Below, piece after piece: positions 10,971-24,062 of a DNA stretch of 64,000 bases (positions within the stretch are counted from its first letter, which is position 1; each line of letters opens with the position of its first letter). The DNA is from Stomorhina lunata (lineage: Eukaryota > Arthropoda > Insecta > Diptera > Rhiniidae). The position numbers and the translations under genes were made by a program. The notes under the pieces are model-generated. The model did no database searches. It was not told the origin of the DNA and was given only the letters and a program-made list of their open reading frames with translations. The DNA lies in NCBI GenBank assembly GCA_933228675.1, contig OW121740.1, positions 33,386,292 through 33,450,291 of the forward strand, in the 5' to 3' direction.

Positions 10971-13300
10971 TTTGTCAAGTAATTGTTTGCATTAAACAAA
11001 AATATTGAAAATGCAATTTAAATTTTGAAAATTGAACATCAAATCGTTTAAATTTGTTTCTTTTGTTTAACACATACCGTTAATGTAACTGTTTACTACA
11101 AAAAGTCGTAAAGAAATTGAAATAAATACATGCATTGCAACAACAACAATAAAAAAAGAAATATACTCAATTTAACCTTCATCTGCTCCTAAAAAAACTC
11201 ACGTTGTCTACCTTTGCGTAGTTTTCTACGCATGCAATATTATTTATAGTTTTTGGTACAAAATTTTAAAAACTGTGGGAGGAAACAGTTAGAAAAAGTA
11301 ATTTATATTTATTTGGTAGACGAAAAAGCTTTTTTTGCATTTCGAAGTCTTAAATTAGCTTTCCACCGAGAAAGACTATATGAGGAAAAACCATTACCCA
11401 TTGTCATGAACTTAGTTCAAAACAATACGTTGGTACTCATTTTGTTAGCATAAGCTTATACTCAATAGTACGCTGGCCGAAAGGTGGGAAATAGTAGTGG
11501 CCAGCGATGGACAGCACCCTATAAAAAAGCCTCGAATTTCAGAAAAAAACGACAGAAGTAAAGTTGTAAACCTAATATTATGCAGGTTTGAAGGGTAAAA
11601 AGGTAGCAAGCACCTTTTATACAACTAACAGATGTATCACTTTACTAGATTATGAAGATTCTGGCACTAATTCTTCATCTTCTTTTTAGTTTTTCTTGTA
11701 AATGGTGTAGAAATAATAATCAAAAAGCACTTTTCCATGTGATAAAATCACAATGATTGACAAAAAAGAACCGTGACATCAAAAATTCCCACCAAAAACG
11801 TATGTTTTTTCTCATATGCATAGAAAACTACGCAAAGGTAACTTTTTTGATCCAGTCCACAAAAAAGAAAATTTCGGAGTAAAAAATGCCTTAAATTGTG
11901 CAAAATCATGTTACTTACAAAGTCAATAAATTTTGTCAACTTAAAACTAGCACTTCAAAAAAAAAAAAAACAGAGAAATTGTGTAGCGTTTGCGTAGTTT
12001 TCTACGCAAAGAGCAGATGAAGGTTAACAGGCGTCAAATAAATGTTTGCGCAATGAGCAAAATTAACACCAAATGTTCTTATTTACCGTTATATTTTTGA
12101 TTTTATAATGTTTTATGAGTGTTATCCTATGAAAATGAACTAATAAAAAGTACAGTTATTAAAAAAAAGAAAATTTATGTGCATTAGGTGCCCTCTATTT
12201 ATAATACAATTGTTTGTAAAACGGATTTCGAAAGGCGTTATAAAATAAGTGCATTCCCATCACTATAAGGCCAACTTCGCCAACGAAAACGCTGAAATGT
12301 TCTCCGGTATGATTAGAGGCTTAAGTCCTAAAACAAAAAGTATCCCAAGGAGCAATCCGAAATGTAGTGGTAAAACAGAAGTATTCAGCTACAGTGGCTA
12401 GGAAAAATCTACTTCTTTCAATGCAAAATATTGAAAATCGCTTAAGGCTTCCTATTTAGGACTTACAATTAGTATTGGGGGGCATGTTTTTCTCTAGCGA
12501 TACTAAAATGACGTTGTATTATCATGATGGATCCCCAAAAGTTGGAAGCCGAGTTAAGTGCCCTGTAGTGAACTTAAAGAGATTTTTTATATTTTACGTT
12601 GTAAGCAGTATACTTTTCCTAGCCACTGTAGATGAATATTTCTGTTTTACCAGCATATTTCGGATTGCTTCATGTGATACTCTTTGTCCATGATCATTTT
12701 TTACTTAGGAGTTAAGCCACTAGTGCTGGGGTGCCACTTTCCCCAGACGGTTTTAATAATTTTGCTTTTAATTCGTGTTGTATTTTATGTTGGGCTGCAT
12801 GGTTTCCCTTTAAATTCCAATATTCCTTTATTTTCAGCACGTGATATGATTTCCCTGGCGGAGTTGCCCTTATAGGGATGGAAATATGCTTATTCTATAT
12901 GGCCTTTTGAAATAACTTTTCCAGACATTTTTTTTTAAATATAGGGCAACTAGTGCACATAATTTTTCTTTTTTTTAACAACTGAACTTTTTCTTACTTT
13001 ATTTTCATAAAACATTACAAAACCAAAACTATAACGGTAAATATGAATATTTGGTGTTATTTTTACTCACTGCGCAAACATTTATTTGACGTCTGGTTAA
13101 CTGAGTATATTTCTTTTTTATTGTTGTTGTTGCAAAGCATGTATTTACTTCAATTTTTTTAAGACTTTTTTTTAGTTAACAATTACATTAACGGTATGTG
13201 TTAAATAAAAGAAACAAATTTAAACGACTTGATGTTCAATTTTCGAAACTGAAATTGCATTTCAAATAATTTTGTTTAATACAAACAATTACTTGACAAA
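10971..13300. repeat. Long imperfect inverted repeat (fold-back) of about 2.3 kb
   Basis: The two halves are inverted copies. 10971-11170 pairs with about 13095-13300, 12028-12195 with 12942-13092, about 12230-12295 with 12836-12930, and about 12310-12420 with 12600-12715. The centre lies near 12500. The left arm is interrupted by the TTAA-flanked element at 11176-12023. Arms are diverged but collinear over roughly 600-700 bp each. This may be a fold-back or long-TIR transposon; no target duplication was found at the outer ends. Confidence 0.85.
11176..12023. mobile_element. 848-bp non-autonomous piggyBac-type element flanked by TTAA
   Basis: Ends are CCTTCATCTGCTC and its perfect inverse GAGCAGATGAAGG, flanked on both sides by TTAA (11172-11175 and 12024-12027). 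TTAA duplication is the signature of piggyBac-superfamily insertion. The opposite arm of the surrounding inverted repeat carries the uninterrupted site with a single TTAA at about 13097-13100, so the borders are certain. The hairpin motif TGCGTAGTTTTCTACGCA occurs just inside both ends, with a further copy near 11817. No transposase frame is present. Confidence 0.88.
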
Positions 13301-13605
13301 CCGTATAATCTTTATTCATTTAAAACAGTCAAGGGCGAACAATTGTTTGCTATAACCAGTTATAGGCAAATATATTCTGCCGACATATACTTAACCAAGA
13401 GTACCACCCCATACCACCAGAAGCCAAAGACTTTTTGTAATATTCGTAAATATCACGATCATTAATGAATCTCGTGAAAATGAGTTCATTAATCGATCAG
13501 TTATGATTTAAATGTTAGCAAAGTCGGTTGGTGTTGCTTTGTTAAATACAAAAACAAAATATATAAGAAACAAAATTAAAAAATTTATTATTTATTTATT
13601 AAATT

Positions 13606-14373
13606 TTACTATAGAAAAATTTTCGATAATAAAATTTTTCTGTTGAAAAATTTTCGATAAAAAAAAATTTTCTTTAGAAAAATTTTTGTTAAAAATATTT
13701 TTCTATAGAAAAATTTATGATAAAAATATTTTTCTGTAGAAAAATTTATGATAAATATTTTTCTATAGAAAAAGTTTTAATAAAAATATTTTTCTATAGA
13801 AAAATTTTCCACAAATTTTCGATAAAAAAATGTTTCTACAGAAAAATTTTCGATTTTTAATAAAAATATTTTTCTATGGAAAAATTTATGATAGAAATAT
13901 TTTTCTGTAGAAAAAATTATGATAACAAAATTTTTCTATAGAAAAATTTTCGAGAAAAAAATTTTTCTATAGAAAAATTTTCGATAGAAATATTTTTCTA
14001 TAGAAAAATTTTCGAGAAAAAAATTTTCGATAAAAAAATTTTTCTATAGAAAAATTTTCGACAAAAAAATTTTCGAGAAAAAAATTTTTCTATAGAAAAA
14101 TTTTCGATAAAAAAATTTTTCTATAGAAAAATTTTCGATAAAAAAATTTTTCTATAGAACAATTTTCGATAAAAAAACTTTTTTATAGAAAAATTTTCGA
14201 TAAAAAAATTTTTCTATAGAAAAATTTTCGAGAAAAAAATTTTTGAAAAATTTTCGAGAAAAAAAATTTTCTATAGAAAAATTTTCGAGAAAAAAATTTT
14301 TCTATAATTTTCGATAAAAAAATTTTATTATTGAAAAATTATCGATAGAAATATTTTTCTATAGAAAAATTTA
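13606..14373. repeat. Array of 31-bp palindromic units, GATAAAA type
   Basis: About 25 degenerate units built on the palindrome TTTTTCTATAGAAAAA with spacers mostly CGATAAAA and some CGAGAAAA. Same core as the arrays at 16556, 57247 and parts of 35440-38312. Confidence 0.93.
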
Positions 14374-14754
14374 AAAGTTTTAATGTAGTGTATTACACTA
14401 TGATCCCAATTTGTTACAATTAAAAAAAATGTTCTATGAAATTTCTATAGAAATACGATTTTTCTTAATTTGCAAAATTCTTTAAAGATTATTCCTCTCA
14501 TTAAAAAAAAAAACTTATTTACGAAAAAGAATTGTATTTCAAACCTCCAAAATGTATGCAACATAATTTTCTTCGACGAATCGCAAAACTTGAATGAAGT
14601 CGATTGCTAGAATTTGTGTTCTCAAAATTGATAAAACAAATTCAAGTATGAAAGTGCTATAGTTGTTCACCACTGAGGTCAAATATTTCTTTTTTCGTGT
14701 TTAAGGACAAATATTTTCTAAATTTTGTCTTTATACAAACATTTTCCAAAACTT
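14374..14754. other. AT-rich spacer, nothing identified
   Basis: No repeat or coding signal recognised between the palindromic array and the family D copy. Confidence 0.45.
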
Positions 14755-15153
14755 ATATATTAAAGCTATTTCCGTCATTTTGACCTATATGGGAGCTGGG
14801 GTCAAATATGGGCCGATTGTCTAGATATAAATTCAGCAGTTTTATTACAGTTTTTATAAAAATTATGTATACGAAAAGAAAAAATATAAAATTGTCATTA
14901 TATTCGGATTTAAAATCCGAGTTTCAATATCCGTGGTCCCACTACCAAAAGAATTGTCTGTGTCATATTTTATCAAATTATCTTTAGAATTGCGACCTGT
15001 ACTTTGATTACATGGTTTACATGGGGGACTGACATCGTTAAATCGATTCTTAGTCTATTGATATACTAAAAGGTGGATTTAAGACCAATGCGTTACATAC
15101 ATCAGCACAAACTTATAATACCCTTTCCACCTATGGTGGTGAAGGGTATAATA
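14755..15153 (-). mobile_element. Dispersed repeat family D, truncated copy D1
   Basis: Inverse of the family D start seen at 36104: it ends with ATACCCTTTCCACC followed by GGTGGTGAAGGGTAT, and carries the shared phrases GCGACCTGTA and GCGTTACATACATCAG. It lacks the distal half. The superfamily is unknown. Confidence 0.7.
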
Positions 15154-16555
15154 AAGTATTTTGGAAATAACTGTTTTTATCTTATGTTTAATAATTTAAA
15201 ACACACATATTTATAAGATTTTATACTTTCATTGTTTCATTGAAATCACACGCAGTTGAAAGATAAAGTTTACATTTCAATTTTATACTTTGTTCACCTA
15301 CTGGGATAATTTTAAGCATCCCTAAAGTATTCTCCACTAAGAACTCTATATTTTTAGTCAATATCGAGCTGGCAAATTTTGGTATTTCACCAAAAACATT
15401 TTTCGAATGTGTAACCTAACCTCAATGTTAATAATTTTTAATAATTACATATTATGCATAAATTTAAAAATTACTTTTTTATAAAGCTTAAATGAAATTA
15501 TTTTATTTATATCATATTATGCTTTTAGTCAATTTATTGTATTACTTTCACCTATTTTTAAAATTAAATATTATACACGGTAATTTATTTGACCAGTTTA
15601 AGGCACATACACACATAAATTCAGTGAAAATTAATTATAAGCGTTATACTTATAATGGCACAATTTTAATTATAATTTTAACTACAAATTATATTTGTTT
15701 AGGGCATTTTACGAGTATGTATTTATTTAATAAAAATATAAATATTGGTAAAATATTTCAATGGCTTTATTAATTTCGGAAAACATTAACAGCAATTTAG
15801 CTTATGACCACACTTCATTTGCATAAAAATAATTAAAATCGAAAACACTTAAAAATGTGAATGTAAATGTTGTAAATAAATAAAATAAAGAATTAAAAGT
15901 AAAATAAATTTTTAAAAGCAATTAAGGTTTAAAAACGAATTTAAGATACCCTAAGAGCAAAAATTACAAAATTCTGAAAATCCTAAAAATATGCAATAGT
16001 TTTTTTTAAGTTATATTTGCAGACAATTTTACACCTTGTGATTAATAGCTTTCAATTGTTAAAATAATATTAGTTTTTAATTAATCTATAGTGTGCTTTA
16101 TACTAATAGTTATTATTCAATATCTATTCATTTTCAGTTCACACAGATTCACATCGAATATGTGCGATATGCACGTGTGCGTTTTTTCTAATAGAATCCA
16201 ATTAAATAGAACATTAAAATTATTATCACTAAAAGTATAATGATTTCGCATACAATAGTTTTAATTATATACTTATGTAAATATGTATGTACTTATATAT
16301 TTAAATAAAATAATTAAATACTTTTTTTATTGTAAACGTTATTAAAAGCTTTAAATTTGAAAAGCTTTTTCACAAATTTTCACTTAATAATATTTTATTG
16401 GCCTGAAAATTGTGTGGTCAGTTCTAATGACATTTTAGCTTTTAACAGAAAATATTGTGGTTGAAGCGCATATTTTAAGCTATAAATTAGATAAATTTTA
16501 AGTTAGATAAAATAACAAAATTTAAAACTTAAAATACTGATGCAAAATATTAATG
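15154..16555. other. AT-rich intergenic DNA, nothing identified
   Basis: Unique AT-rich sequence. A 93-codon frame at 15492-15773 is low-complexity and hydrophobic, typical of chance frames in such DNA. Confidence 0.5.
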
Positions 16556-18330
16556 CAAATTTTCGATAAAAAATTTTTTTATAGAAAAATTTTCGATAAA
16601 AAAAATTTTCTATAGAAAAACTTTCGATAAAAAAATTTTTCTATTGAAAAATTTTCTATAAAAAAATTTTTCCATAGAAAACTTTTCGATAAAAAAAAAT
16701 TTCTACAAAAAAACTTTCGATGAAAAAATTTTTCTATAGAAAAATATTCGATAAAAAAATTTTTCTATAGAAATATTTTCGATAAAAAAAAATTATTGTA
16801 TACAGAAATTTTCGATAAAAAAAATTTTCTATAGAAAAATTTTCAATAAAAAAATTTTTCTATAGAAAAATTTTCGATAAAAAAATTTTTCTATAGAAAA
16901 ATTTTCGATAAAAAACTTTTTCTATAGAAAAATTTTCGATAACATTTTTTTTTTTCGATAAAAAAATTTTCGAAAAAAATATTTTTTTAAGAAAAATTTT
17001 CGAGAAAAATATTTTTTTATAGAAAATTGTTCGAGAAAAATATTTTTCTATCGAAAATTTTTAGAGAAAAATAATTTTCTATAGAAAATTTTTCGAGAAA
17101 AATATTTTTCTATAGAAAATTTTTCGCGAAAAATATTTTTCTATAGAAAATTTTTCGAGAAAAATATTTTTCTATAGAAAATTTTTCGAGAAAAATATTT
17201 TTCTATAGAAAATTTTTCGAGAAAAATATTTTTCTATAGAAAATTTTTCGAGAAAAATATTTTTTTATTGAAAATTGTTCGAGAAAAATATTTTTCTATC
17301 GAAAATTTTTAGAGAAAAATAATTTTCTATAGAAAATTTTTCGAGAAAAATATTTTTCTATAGAAAATTTTTCGAGAAAAATATTTTTCTATAGAAAATT
17401 TTTCGAGAAAAATATTTTTCTATAGAAAATTTTTCGAGAAAAATATTTTTCTATAGAAAATTTTTGTTAAAAATCTTTTTCTATAGAAAAATTTTTGTTA
17501 AAAATATTTTTTTATAGAAAAATTTTTGTTAAAAATATTTTTCTATAGAAAAATTTTTGTTAAAAATATTTTTCTATAGAAAAATTTTTGTTAAAAATAT
17601 TTTTCTATAGAAAAATTTTTGTAAAAAATATTTTTCTATAGAAAAATTTTTGTTAAAAATTTTTTTCCATAGAAAAAATTTTTTTTAAAATATTTTCCTG
17701 TAGAAAAATTTTTGTTAAAAATATTTTTCTATAGAAAAATTTTTGTTAAAAATATTTTTCTATAGAAAAATTTTTGTTAAAAATATTTTTCTATAGAAAA
17801 ATTTTTGTTAAAAATATTTTTTTATAGAAAAATTCTTGTTAAAAATATTTTTCTATAGAAAAATTTTTGTTAAAAATATTTTTCTATAGAAAAATTTTTG
17901 TTAAAAATATTTTTCTATAGAAAAATTTTTGTTAAAAATATTTTTCTATAGAAAAATTTTTGTTAAAAATATTTTTCTATAGAAAAATTTTTGTTAAAAA
18001 TATTTTTCTATAGAAAAATTTTTGTTAAAAATATTTTTCTAGAGAAAAAGTTTTGTTAAAAATATTTTTCGAGAAAAATATTTTTCTAAGAAAATTTTTC
18101 TAGCGAAATATTTTCTATAGAAAACTTTTCTATAGAAAGTTTTTCGAGAAAAATATTTTTCTATAGAAAATTTTTCGAGAAAAATATTTTTCTATAGAAA
18201 ATTTTTCTAGAAAATTATTTTTCTATAGAAAATTTTTCGAGAAAATTAGTTTTCTATAGAAAATTTTTCGAGAAAAATATTTTTCTATAGAAAAACTTTT
18301 GAGAAAAAACTTTTTCTGAAGAAAATTTTT
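16556..18330. repeat. 1.8-kb array of 31-bp palindromic units in homogeneous blocks
   Basis: The core is TTTTTCTATAGAAAAA. Spacer type changes in blocks: CGATAAAA (16556-16960), CGAGAAAA (16970-17460), TGTTAAAA (17460-18060), then CGAGAAAA again (18060-18330). About 57 units. The blocks show local homogenisation of one spacer variant at a time. Confidence 0.95.
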
Positions 18331-20640
18331 TTTAAATGTTATATATTTTTATTTAATTGGACTTTTTTAAATATTGGCCTCATTTTACGCAAATTATGAA
18401 TTTAATCATTTTTAATTCATCTCAGTCGTGTCTGTGTACAACTTTTAATCTTAAAATAAAAAAAAGAAAGTTGTAACAATTTGTTAAATAAGTTGTAAGT
18501 AAAAAACATAAAAAAGTTCATTCTTTTAGGTATACTTCAGTATATAAGTAAATAATTTGTTATGAATACAAAGTTTATATGAATCACTTATGTACAATTT
18601 TCATGGTACATATGTATAAGATAATTGCAAAAGTTTATTTATGTCTTTGAGAGTAAGACATAAAAAGAAAATTTACTTTCCAACTACATACAAATAAGAT
18701 AAACCTTATAAACTTATGAAGTTAATATTTATCATATACCACATAAGTAAAAAAGGAGTGAGATCGAAGAAATATAACAGAAAATTTATTATTATCAATT
18801 TTATCAATTTTTGAACAAAATGGAAATGGTTTGTTTTCTTAGACACTGTAAAAAAAAATACATACATATTTAAATAGTACCCATAACAATATTAAAATAT
18901 ATGAATACCAAAAGTACAAAAACCATAATTTATATATGCATACATATATTTTTTTGTATCCTCTAACTCTTACATTTTACTACTTATCTTCAGAGAGCAA
19001 AAATAACATAAATTGTAAAAGAATTTACAAACATGTGTGTGTATGTATTCGTATTTCCACATTTAAGTTTAAAATGAAATAAAAATGCGGAACAACTGAA
19101 GTATCTATGTGGTTTGTTTGCTTCATTATGTGGTAATTTTCCCTTTTTTGCTGTTATAAAATAAACACATTTACGCATTGCTTTCTTACATACTCATACA
19201 AACGATGATGTTAATGATAATGACGTTTATATACCGTGGAAAATCATCAAACAGCAAAAACAGATCATTATATTATATGTTAAATTAAGAAAAGTTTATA
19301 TATCATTTAATAACACACAACTTTAAAGGTATACAAAGTTATGTACAGGTGAGTATATTTGTATGCTACATTAATGTATCCTGGTTATTAAATAACATCT
19401 GTGTGTTTCTTTGTTACAATTTAACCAGTTTATTCAACCACCATTTACTTCGAAATCATCTTTTATCTTGAATTATTTTTTGAATGCCCTACAGCACCAT
19501 AGATTCTTATGTGCATTGCTTATATTAGAGTTATACAGACTTTTTGCTGTTAATCGATTACACGGTGCAACTATTGTAAAAACTTGGAAAGCGACCTAGT
19601 GGGGGTTATAGACCTGAAGACATACAAAAACAATTTTCAAAAATTTCGAAACACCTGCAAAATTTTGAGATATTCGCAAAAAACTATTTTCGAATAGGTC
19701 GTAGTACCTTAGTACCTCCAACTCTCATATTTACAAAGCGATTTTAAAATTTGAAATAGACTTGGAAAGTCAAGAGATCATGCTTTTACGAGCTGTATGC
19801 ATGGGGCTTAAATTCTTAGAAAAATTAGCTAAATTTGTATCAAACGATTCGCTATTTTTTTCTTAATTTTTCGTAATTTTCAAATTTCGAAAGCAATTAT
19901 TTCAATTTTTTTCTGTAAACCCTATTCTTTTTCATACAATATATAAAAGCTAGTTATATATAAACTTATTACTTATAACTTATTGAAATCGGTTAGTATT
20001 TATAAAAGTTAATTAACTTTTTCTAAAGTTGCAATTTTTCGATTGCAAAAATGGTAAAATATTTACATACCGCATAAAAAGCTTAATAACTTTTAGATAT
20101 ATCGTCTGATTTAAAAAGTTAAAACCATGTTTTATTAGAAACTAAATTTTCTTGTTATATTGATATAAACTTTTATGAACGTTTATATAAGAATAAGCAA
20201 TGAAAAGCTACTAAAGTCAAAAAAGTGTACAAATTTGTAAACCCAACATCAAAAATAATGGGGACTGTATTGAGATTGTCATTCCCTTAGTAATTTCTTT
20301 AGCATTGGCTCAAAAACCAAAAGGATATACAGCCTGTTCACAAAACTGTCATACGTTAGAAGGCAATCGAATACTAGCCTAACGATTAAGCTCTAAATTG
20401 AGTTCATTTTCTGTTTTCGTTTGGAAGTAAAAGCTTTGTAATGAAATATCAAATTATAGTATTGCCATGAAATATTTTATTACTTTTATGAAAGCTTTTC
20501 CTGTAAAACTTAAGACTTTTGTAAAATGATGTTAACCCTTAAATTGAATAAGATCAAAAATAAATAAAAACAATACATAAAAAAAATTAAATTTTTTTTT
20601 TTTCAAAATTATATTTAACATTTTTTCAATGAGAAAGACA
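18331..20640. other. AT-rich intergenic DNA, nothing identified
   Basis: Mostly unique sequence. Several 60-70 codon frames exist, but none has recognisable composition or motifs. Confidence 0.5.
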
Positions 20641-20644
20641 ATTA

Positions 20645-21110
20645 TTAAGAGAAAAGTTCGGGTTTTAGGAACAAGTTCCCTGATTTTGACAGACCGGATT
20701 CCAAAGAACAAAAAACCATAGAACATTGTGACACTCCAGTGGCTCAATAGAGTTGCATACCGACAAGCACGTTCACCCTTTCCTACACTCGGTAGAGTAG
20801 ATCTTACAAAGACCCTATTCTGAGACATGTATTGCGTACGAAGATTTGAGTTTGGGAACGAGTTCCCTTATTTCGTGAGGGCACATTCCAAAGTGAAAAC
20901 GATAAAAAAGTGTGACACTTCAGTGGTTCAATAGAGTTGGATACCATGCTGTCATCAATGAGCACTTTCGCCCTTTCTTGCACTCTTATATAGACCCTAT
21001 TCCGAAACATGTATTGCGTACCGGTTGTATTGTTACTACTTTGGAATGTGCTGTAACAAAATCAGGAAACTCGTTCTCGATACATGAACTTTCATACGCA
21101 ATACACGTCT
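20645..21110. repeat. Roughly 200-bp direct duplication plus an inverted third piece
   Basis: The segment with GGAACAAGTTCCCTGATTT (from about 20658) recurs as GGGAACGAGTTCCCTTATTT (from about 20855). Each is followed by the same features: CCAAAG, GTGACACT-CAGTGG-TCAATAGAGTTG, GACCCTATTC and ACATGTATTGCGTAC. A third partial copy at about 21038-21105 is inverted. Frames across it are not convincing as genes. Confidence 0.75.
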
Positions 21111-22129
21111 ATCTGTTAGATCTCATCTTTTCGTAATCGATTGACCAGTAGACAGACGATACTCTATAGATAGACAATACGCTAGCCGTACAGTTCGTAT
21201 GTAGAATTTGCTTCCCGCAGAAGTTTTTCCAATCAGTTGCATTATAGGGAAGTTTAAATCAAATGTCAACAAACACTACCTATTCCCCCTACCACAACCT
21301 TTTCCCCCTCCCACAACCTTTTCCTAGTTTCAACATATTGCATTGTATTGTGTTCAGGTCCTAAACAAAAAAAAAAATAAATAACTGTTTATTTTTTGTT
21401 TCCCAGGCGATTAGAATTTTTTAATTGCCTGATTTGACATTTACTTTCGTCTATACATTTCATTTACGAACCAAAATTTTAAAAGCTTTTTCTCGTTTCA
21501 CTCAAAAAAAATTTCAAAAACCAAAAATTCAATTTTTTCGTAAGTTGACGTACAATTTGAAAAAATTGTAGTTTCAAAAACAGGCTGATATATTTTGAAT
21601 CTTTATGAAATTCTAAGAAGATTGAGTGATGTCCGTCTGTCTGTATGTCCTTCTGCCTGTTTGTTGAAAGCACGATAACGCCTAAATGAAAGGCGCTAGG
21701 TCACTGAAACTTGGCAAGAATATTAAACATTTCTGGAAAAGTGTTTGTATTGAAATTGGGCAAAATCTTTTCATATTTGACCATAACTCCCGTATAACCT
21801 CGCCTAGGCTTGTTTCTAATTTACTTATATATGAGAAAATATAACAGCTCTGATGATAAAATTTACCGCAGAGAAGTTTTACATTTATTCAGCGTCTGAA
21901 ATTTCATCGAAATTGGTTCATACTTAACCATAGCTCCCATACAAAATACTAACGAAAATAGCCTAAATCATACCTAAAATATACTTGAACTCGATTAAAC
22001 GATAAACTATACCAGCAATGGTCACTAAGTTTAGTACAAAGAAGTCTTATGTCAATGCTAGCCATTTGACCATAAACTTACGGAAACACAAAAATATCAA
22101 AAGTATAGAAGGCTGTGTTCGTCTGTCGG
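21111..22129. other. Region with a transposon-like phrase, not assigned
   Basis: From about 21620 the sequence has a (TCTG)-rich phrase, then stretches like CGAAATTGGTTCATACTTA and ACCATAGCTCCCATA. These are similar in style to family D but not clearly homologous base for base. Probably a decayed dispersed repeat. Confidence 0.35.
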
Positions 22130-23690
22130 TCAAATGAATGCGCGATAGCGCGCAGTTGCATTTCTTCATACATCGAAGTGCAAAAAATAGAAGGAGTAAC
22201 CCTACAACGATGAAATGTTGCATGTCGTCGACTTCTTGGGATACCTGTCTTAAGCTATCATTTTTTACCTATTTACTTTTCAATATAAAAGGACAATATT
22301 AAGCAGAATATTAATTTTGGTTGAAATTAGACCACCTTGGCTTGGACCCCATTTTTCACCTCATTTTTTTTTATGTACAATTAGCAATTCTTAACAGAAT
22401 TTTATGGAATTCGGCACATTTCTATAAGTTGATTTAGGATAGAGTTTTGGTTGAAATCAGTTGACTCCGTGCCTGCCTTGTACCCCCATGTTTCATCAAT
22501 TTTTCTCATCAGAATTTAAAAAAATTCGGCACACGACTATTAATTGATCCAAGAAAGAGTTGTACTAATTTTGATTGAGATCCCTTGACACTTTGAGAGA
22601 CCTTGAGAGTTCTCAATGTATAAGCCAAAATTCTCAACAGAATTTAAAAAAATTTGCACTCGTCTATAAGTTTATCCAACAAAGAGTTTAACAAATTTTG
22701 GTTGAAATCCGTCCACTTCTTGGGATTGGGATACATGTTTTAGACCCCCATGTTTTAGACCCCCATGTTTTAGACCCCCATTTGCATTATTAGTTGGCCC
22801 AAAAAAGACTCCACTAATTTTGGCTGAAATCCGTCGACTCCTACGGGACTTACACTTAAATGCAATTTTATTAAAAAGTTACGTCTCAGCGACTGCAAAA
22901 CTTTTTGGTTAAATTATGAGTAACAATTTGCTTGACTTTGTTCAGAAAATTTTGAACTTTGTTTTACGATCGGTAAATTTCGGTAAAGTTTTTTCGCTCA
23001 GTCTAAAGAAAAGACCTTCACCTTTCACATAGTTATGGTGGGAGCTCCGAGCAAAACCGATCCAACTTAGTTTTTGTCTAAAGTATAACGAAAACACTGA
23101 ATTTTGTAGAGCTTTTTTAAAGGTTCTGTGTCTTAATCAAATTGACATCAAGTAGTGGAATTATATTCGATTTATGTGCTACTGAGTTTGATGCAAAATG
23201 TCATTACTTTTCGTCTTAGAATATTAAGCACATTTCAATACCTTTTTTGTAACACATAATACAACTTTTTCTTAAAAACATTTTTTGATCCTTAATATCT
23301 AGACCGACGTGGTATAGCAGGTTAGTCATCCACGTAGCATACCAGAGGTCCCAAGTTCGATCCCCGGTCAGACCCACTTGAAAAAAAATAAATTTTCAAA
23401 AAACGGCGGTTCACCTAATAACTCAGCTTGTCACTGGTTATTGAGTATTAGGCTATGAAAACTTCTCTAACTAATGCATTTGCCGTTCGGAGCCGGAGTT
23501 AAAAAGTAGGTCCCTTTCAATGAGCTTAAAAATAGAATCGGATGCAGCTTATTATCTGAGAGAAGTATGCCTTCTTCCAATTGGAATGTTGTCGGGGAAT
23601 TATATATAAATATATAAAATCTAGACTATTCTATAAAGAACTGCATCATTAGATTTTTCTACAAGATTCTACTGCAAGAGCTAGAAAGGC
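22130..23690 (+). mobile_element. Family T element, copy T1, with about 125-bp internal tandem repeats
   Basis: It begins near CATACATCGAAGTGCAAAA. It then has about five diverged units of 120-130 bp, each with a TTTTGGTTGAAATCCGTCGA-like phrase, a CTTGGACCCCCAT phrase and a GAATTCGGCACACGTCTAT-like phrase. A unique part follows (AAAAGTTACGTCTCAGCGAC ... GGTGGGAGCTCCGAGC). A 15-bp unit (ATGTTTTAGACCCCC) is triplicated near 22735-22779. A SINE sits at 23304-23618. Other copies are at 28300-30290 and, inverted, 51281-54690. No coding frame; a non-autonomous element with internal tandem repeats, superfamily unproven. Confidence 0.75.
23304..23618 (+). mobile_element. tRNA-derived SINE, copy S2, with 7-bp target duplication
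   Basis: Head with A-box-like TATAGCAGGTTAG and B-box GTTCGATCCC, about 315 bp long, ending in an AT-rich tail. ATCTAGA flanks it on both sides (23297-23303 and 23619-23625). The homologous T copy at about 51300-51345 (minus) holds the uninterrupted site with a single ATCTAGA. Pol III transcription is expected for this class but is inference here. Confidence 0.9.
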
Positions 23691-23802
23691 ACAATTTTAC
23701 AAAAGTATATCATAAAAGTTGTGTACTGAAAATGGACGAAATCGGTTCACACTTAGTTTGGGCTCCCGCCCCGGGAATCACATTAATGCTGAGGTCCATA
23801 TT

Positions 23803-24062
23803 TAACAACATTCCAATTGTAACAAAGGGTACTTCTCTCAGACAATGAGATGCATCCGATTCTATTTTTAGACTCCTTGAAAGGGACCTACGTTTTAACG
23901 CCGGCTCCGAACGGCAAATGCATTAGTTAGAGAAGTTTTACATAGCCTAATACTCAATAACCAGTGGCTAGCTGAGTCATGAGGTGAACCGCCGCTTTTT
24001 TGAAAATTTATTTTTTCAAGTGAGTCTGGCCAGGGATCGAACTTGGGCCTCTGGTATGTTAG
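23803..24062 (-). mobile_element. tRNA-derived SINE, copy S3, truncated at the head
   Basis: Inverse of S2 and very similar in the body (B-box as GGGATCGAAC at about 24033-24042). The match stops near 24062 before the A-box, so the 5' end is missing. It lies only about 180 bp from S2 in the opposite orientation, giving a potential SINE hairpin in any transcript across 23304-24062. Confidence 0.85.

Noticed and set aside
20532..21136. Overlapping frames of 68-98 codons as genes
   Set aside because: They read through a direct duplication plus an inverted piece on both strands; none keeps its frame between the duplicate copies.
23304..23618. Functional tRNA gene at the SINE head
   Set aside because: Only the promoter boxes are recognisable; four copies share a common non-tRNA body and AT tail, typical of a SINE.
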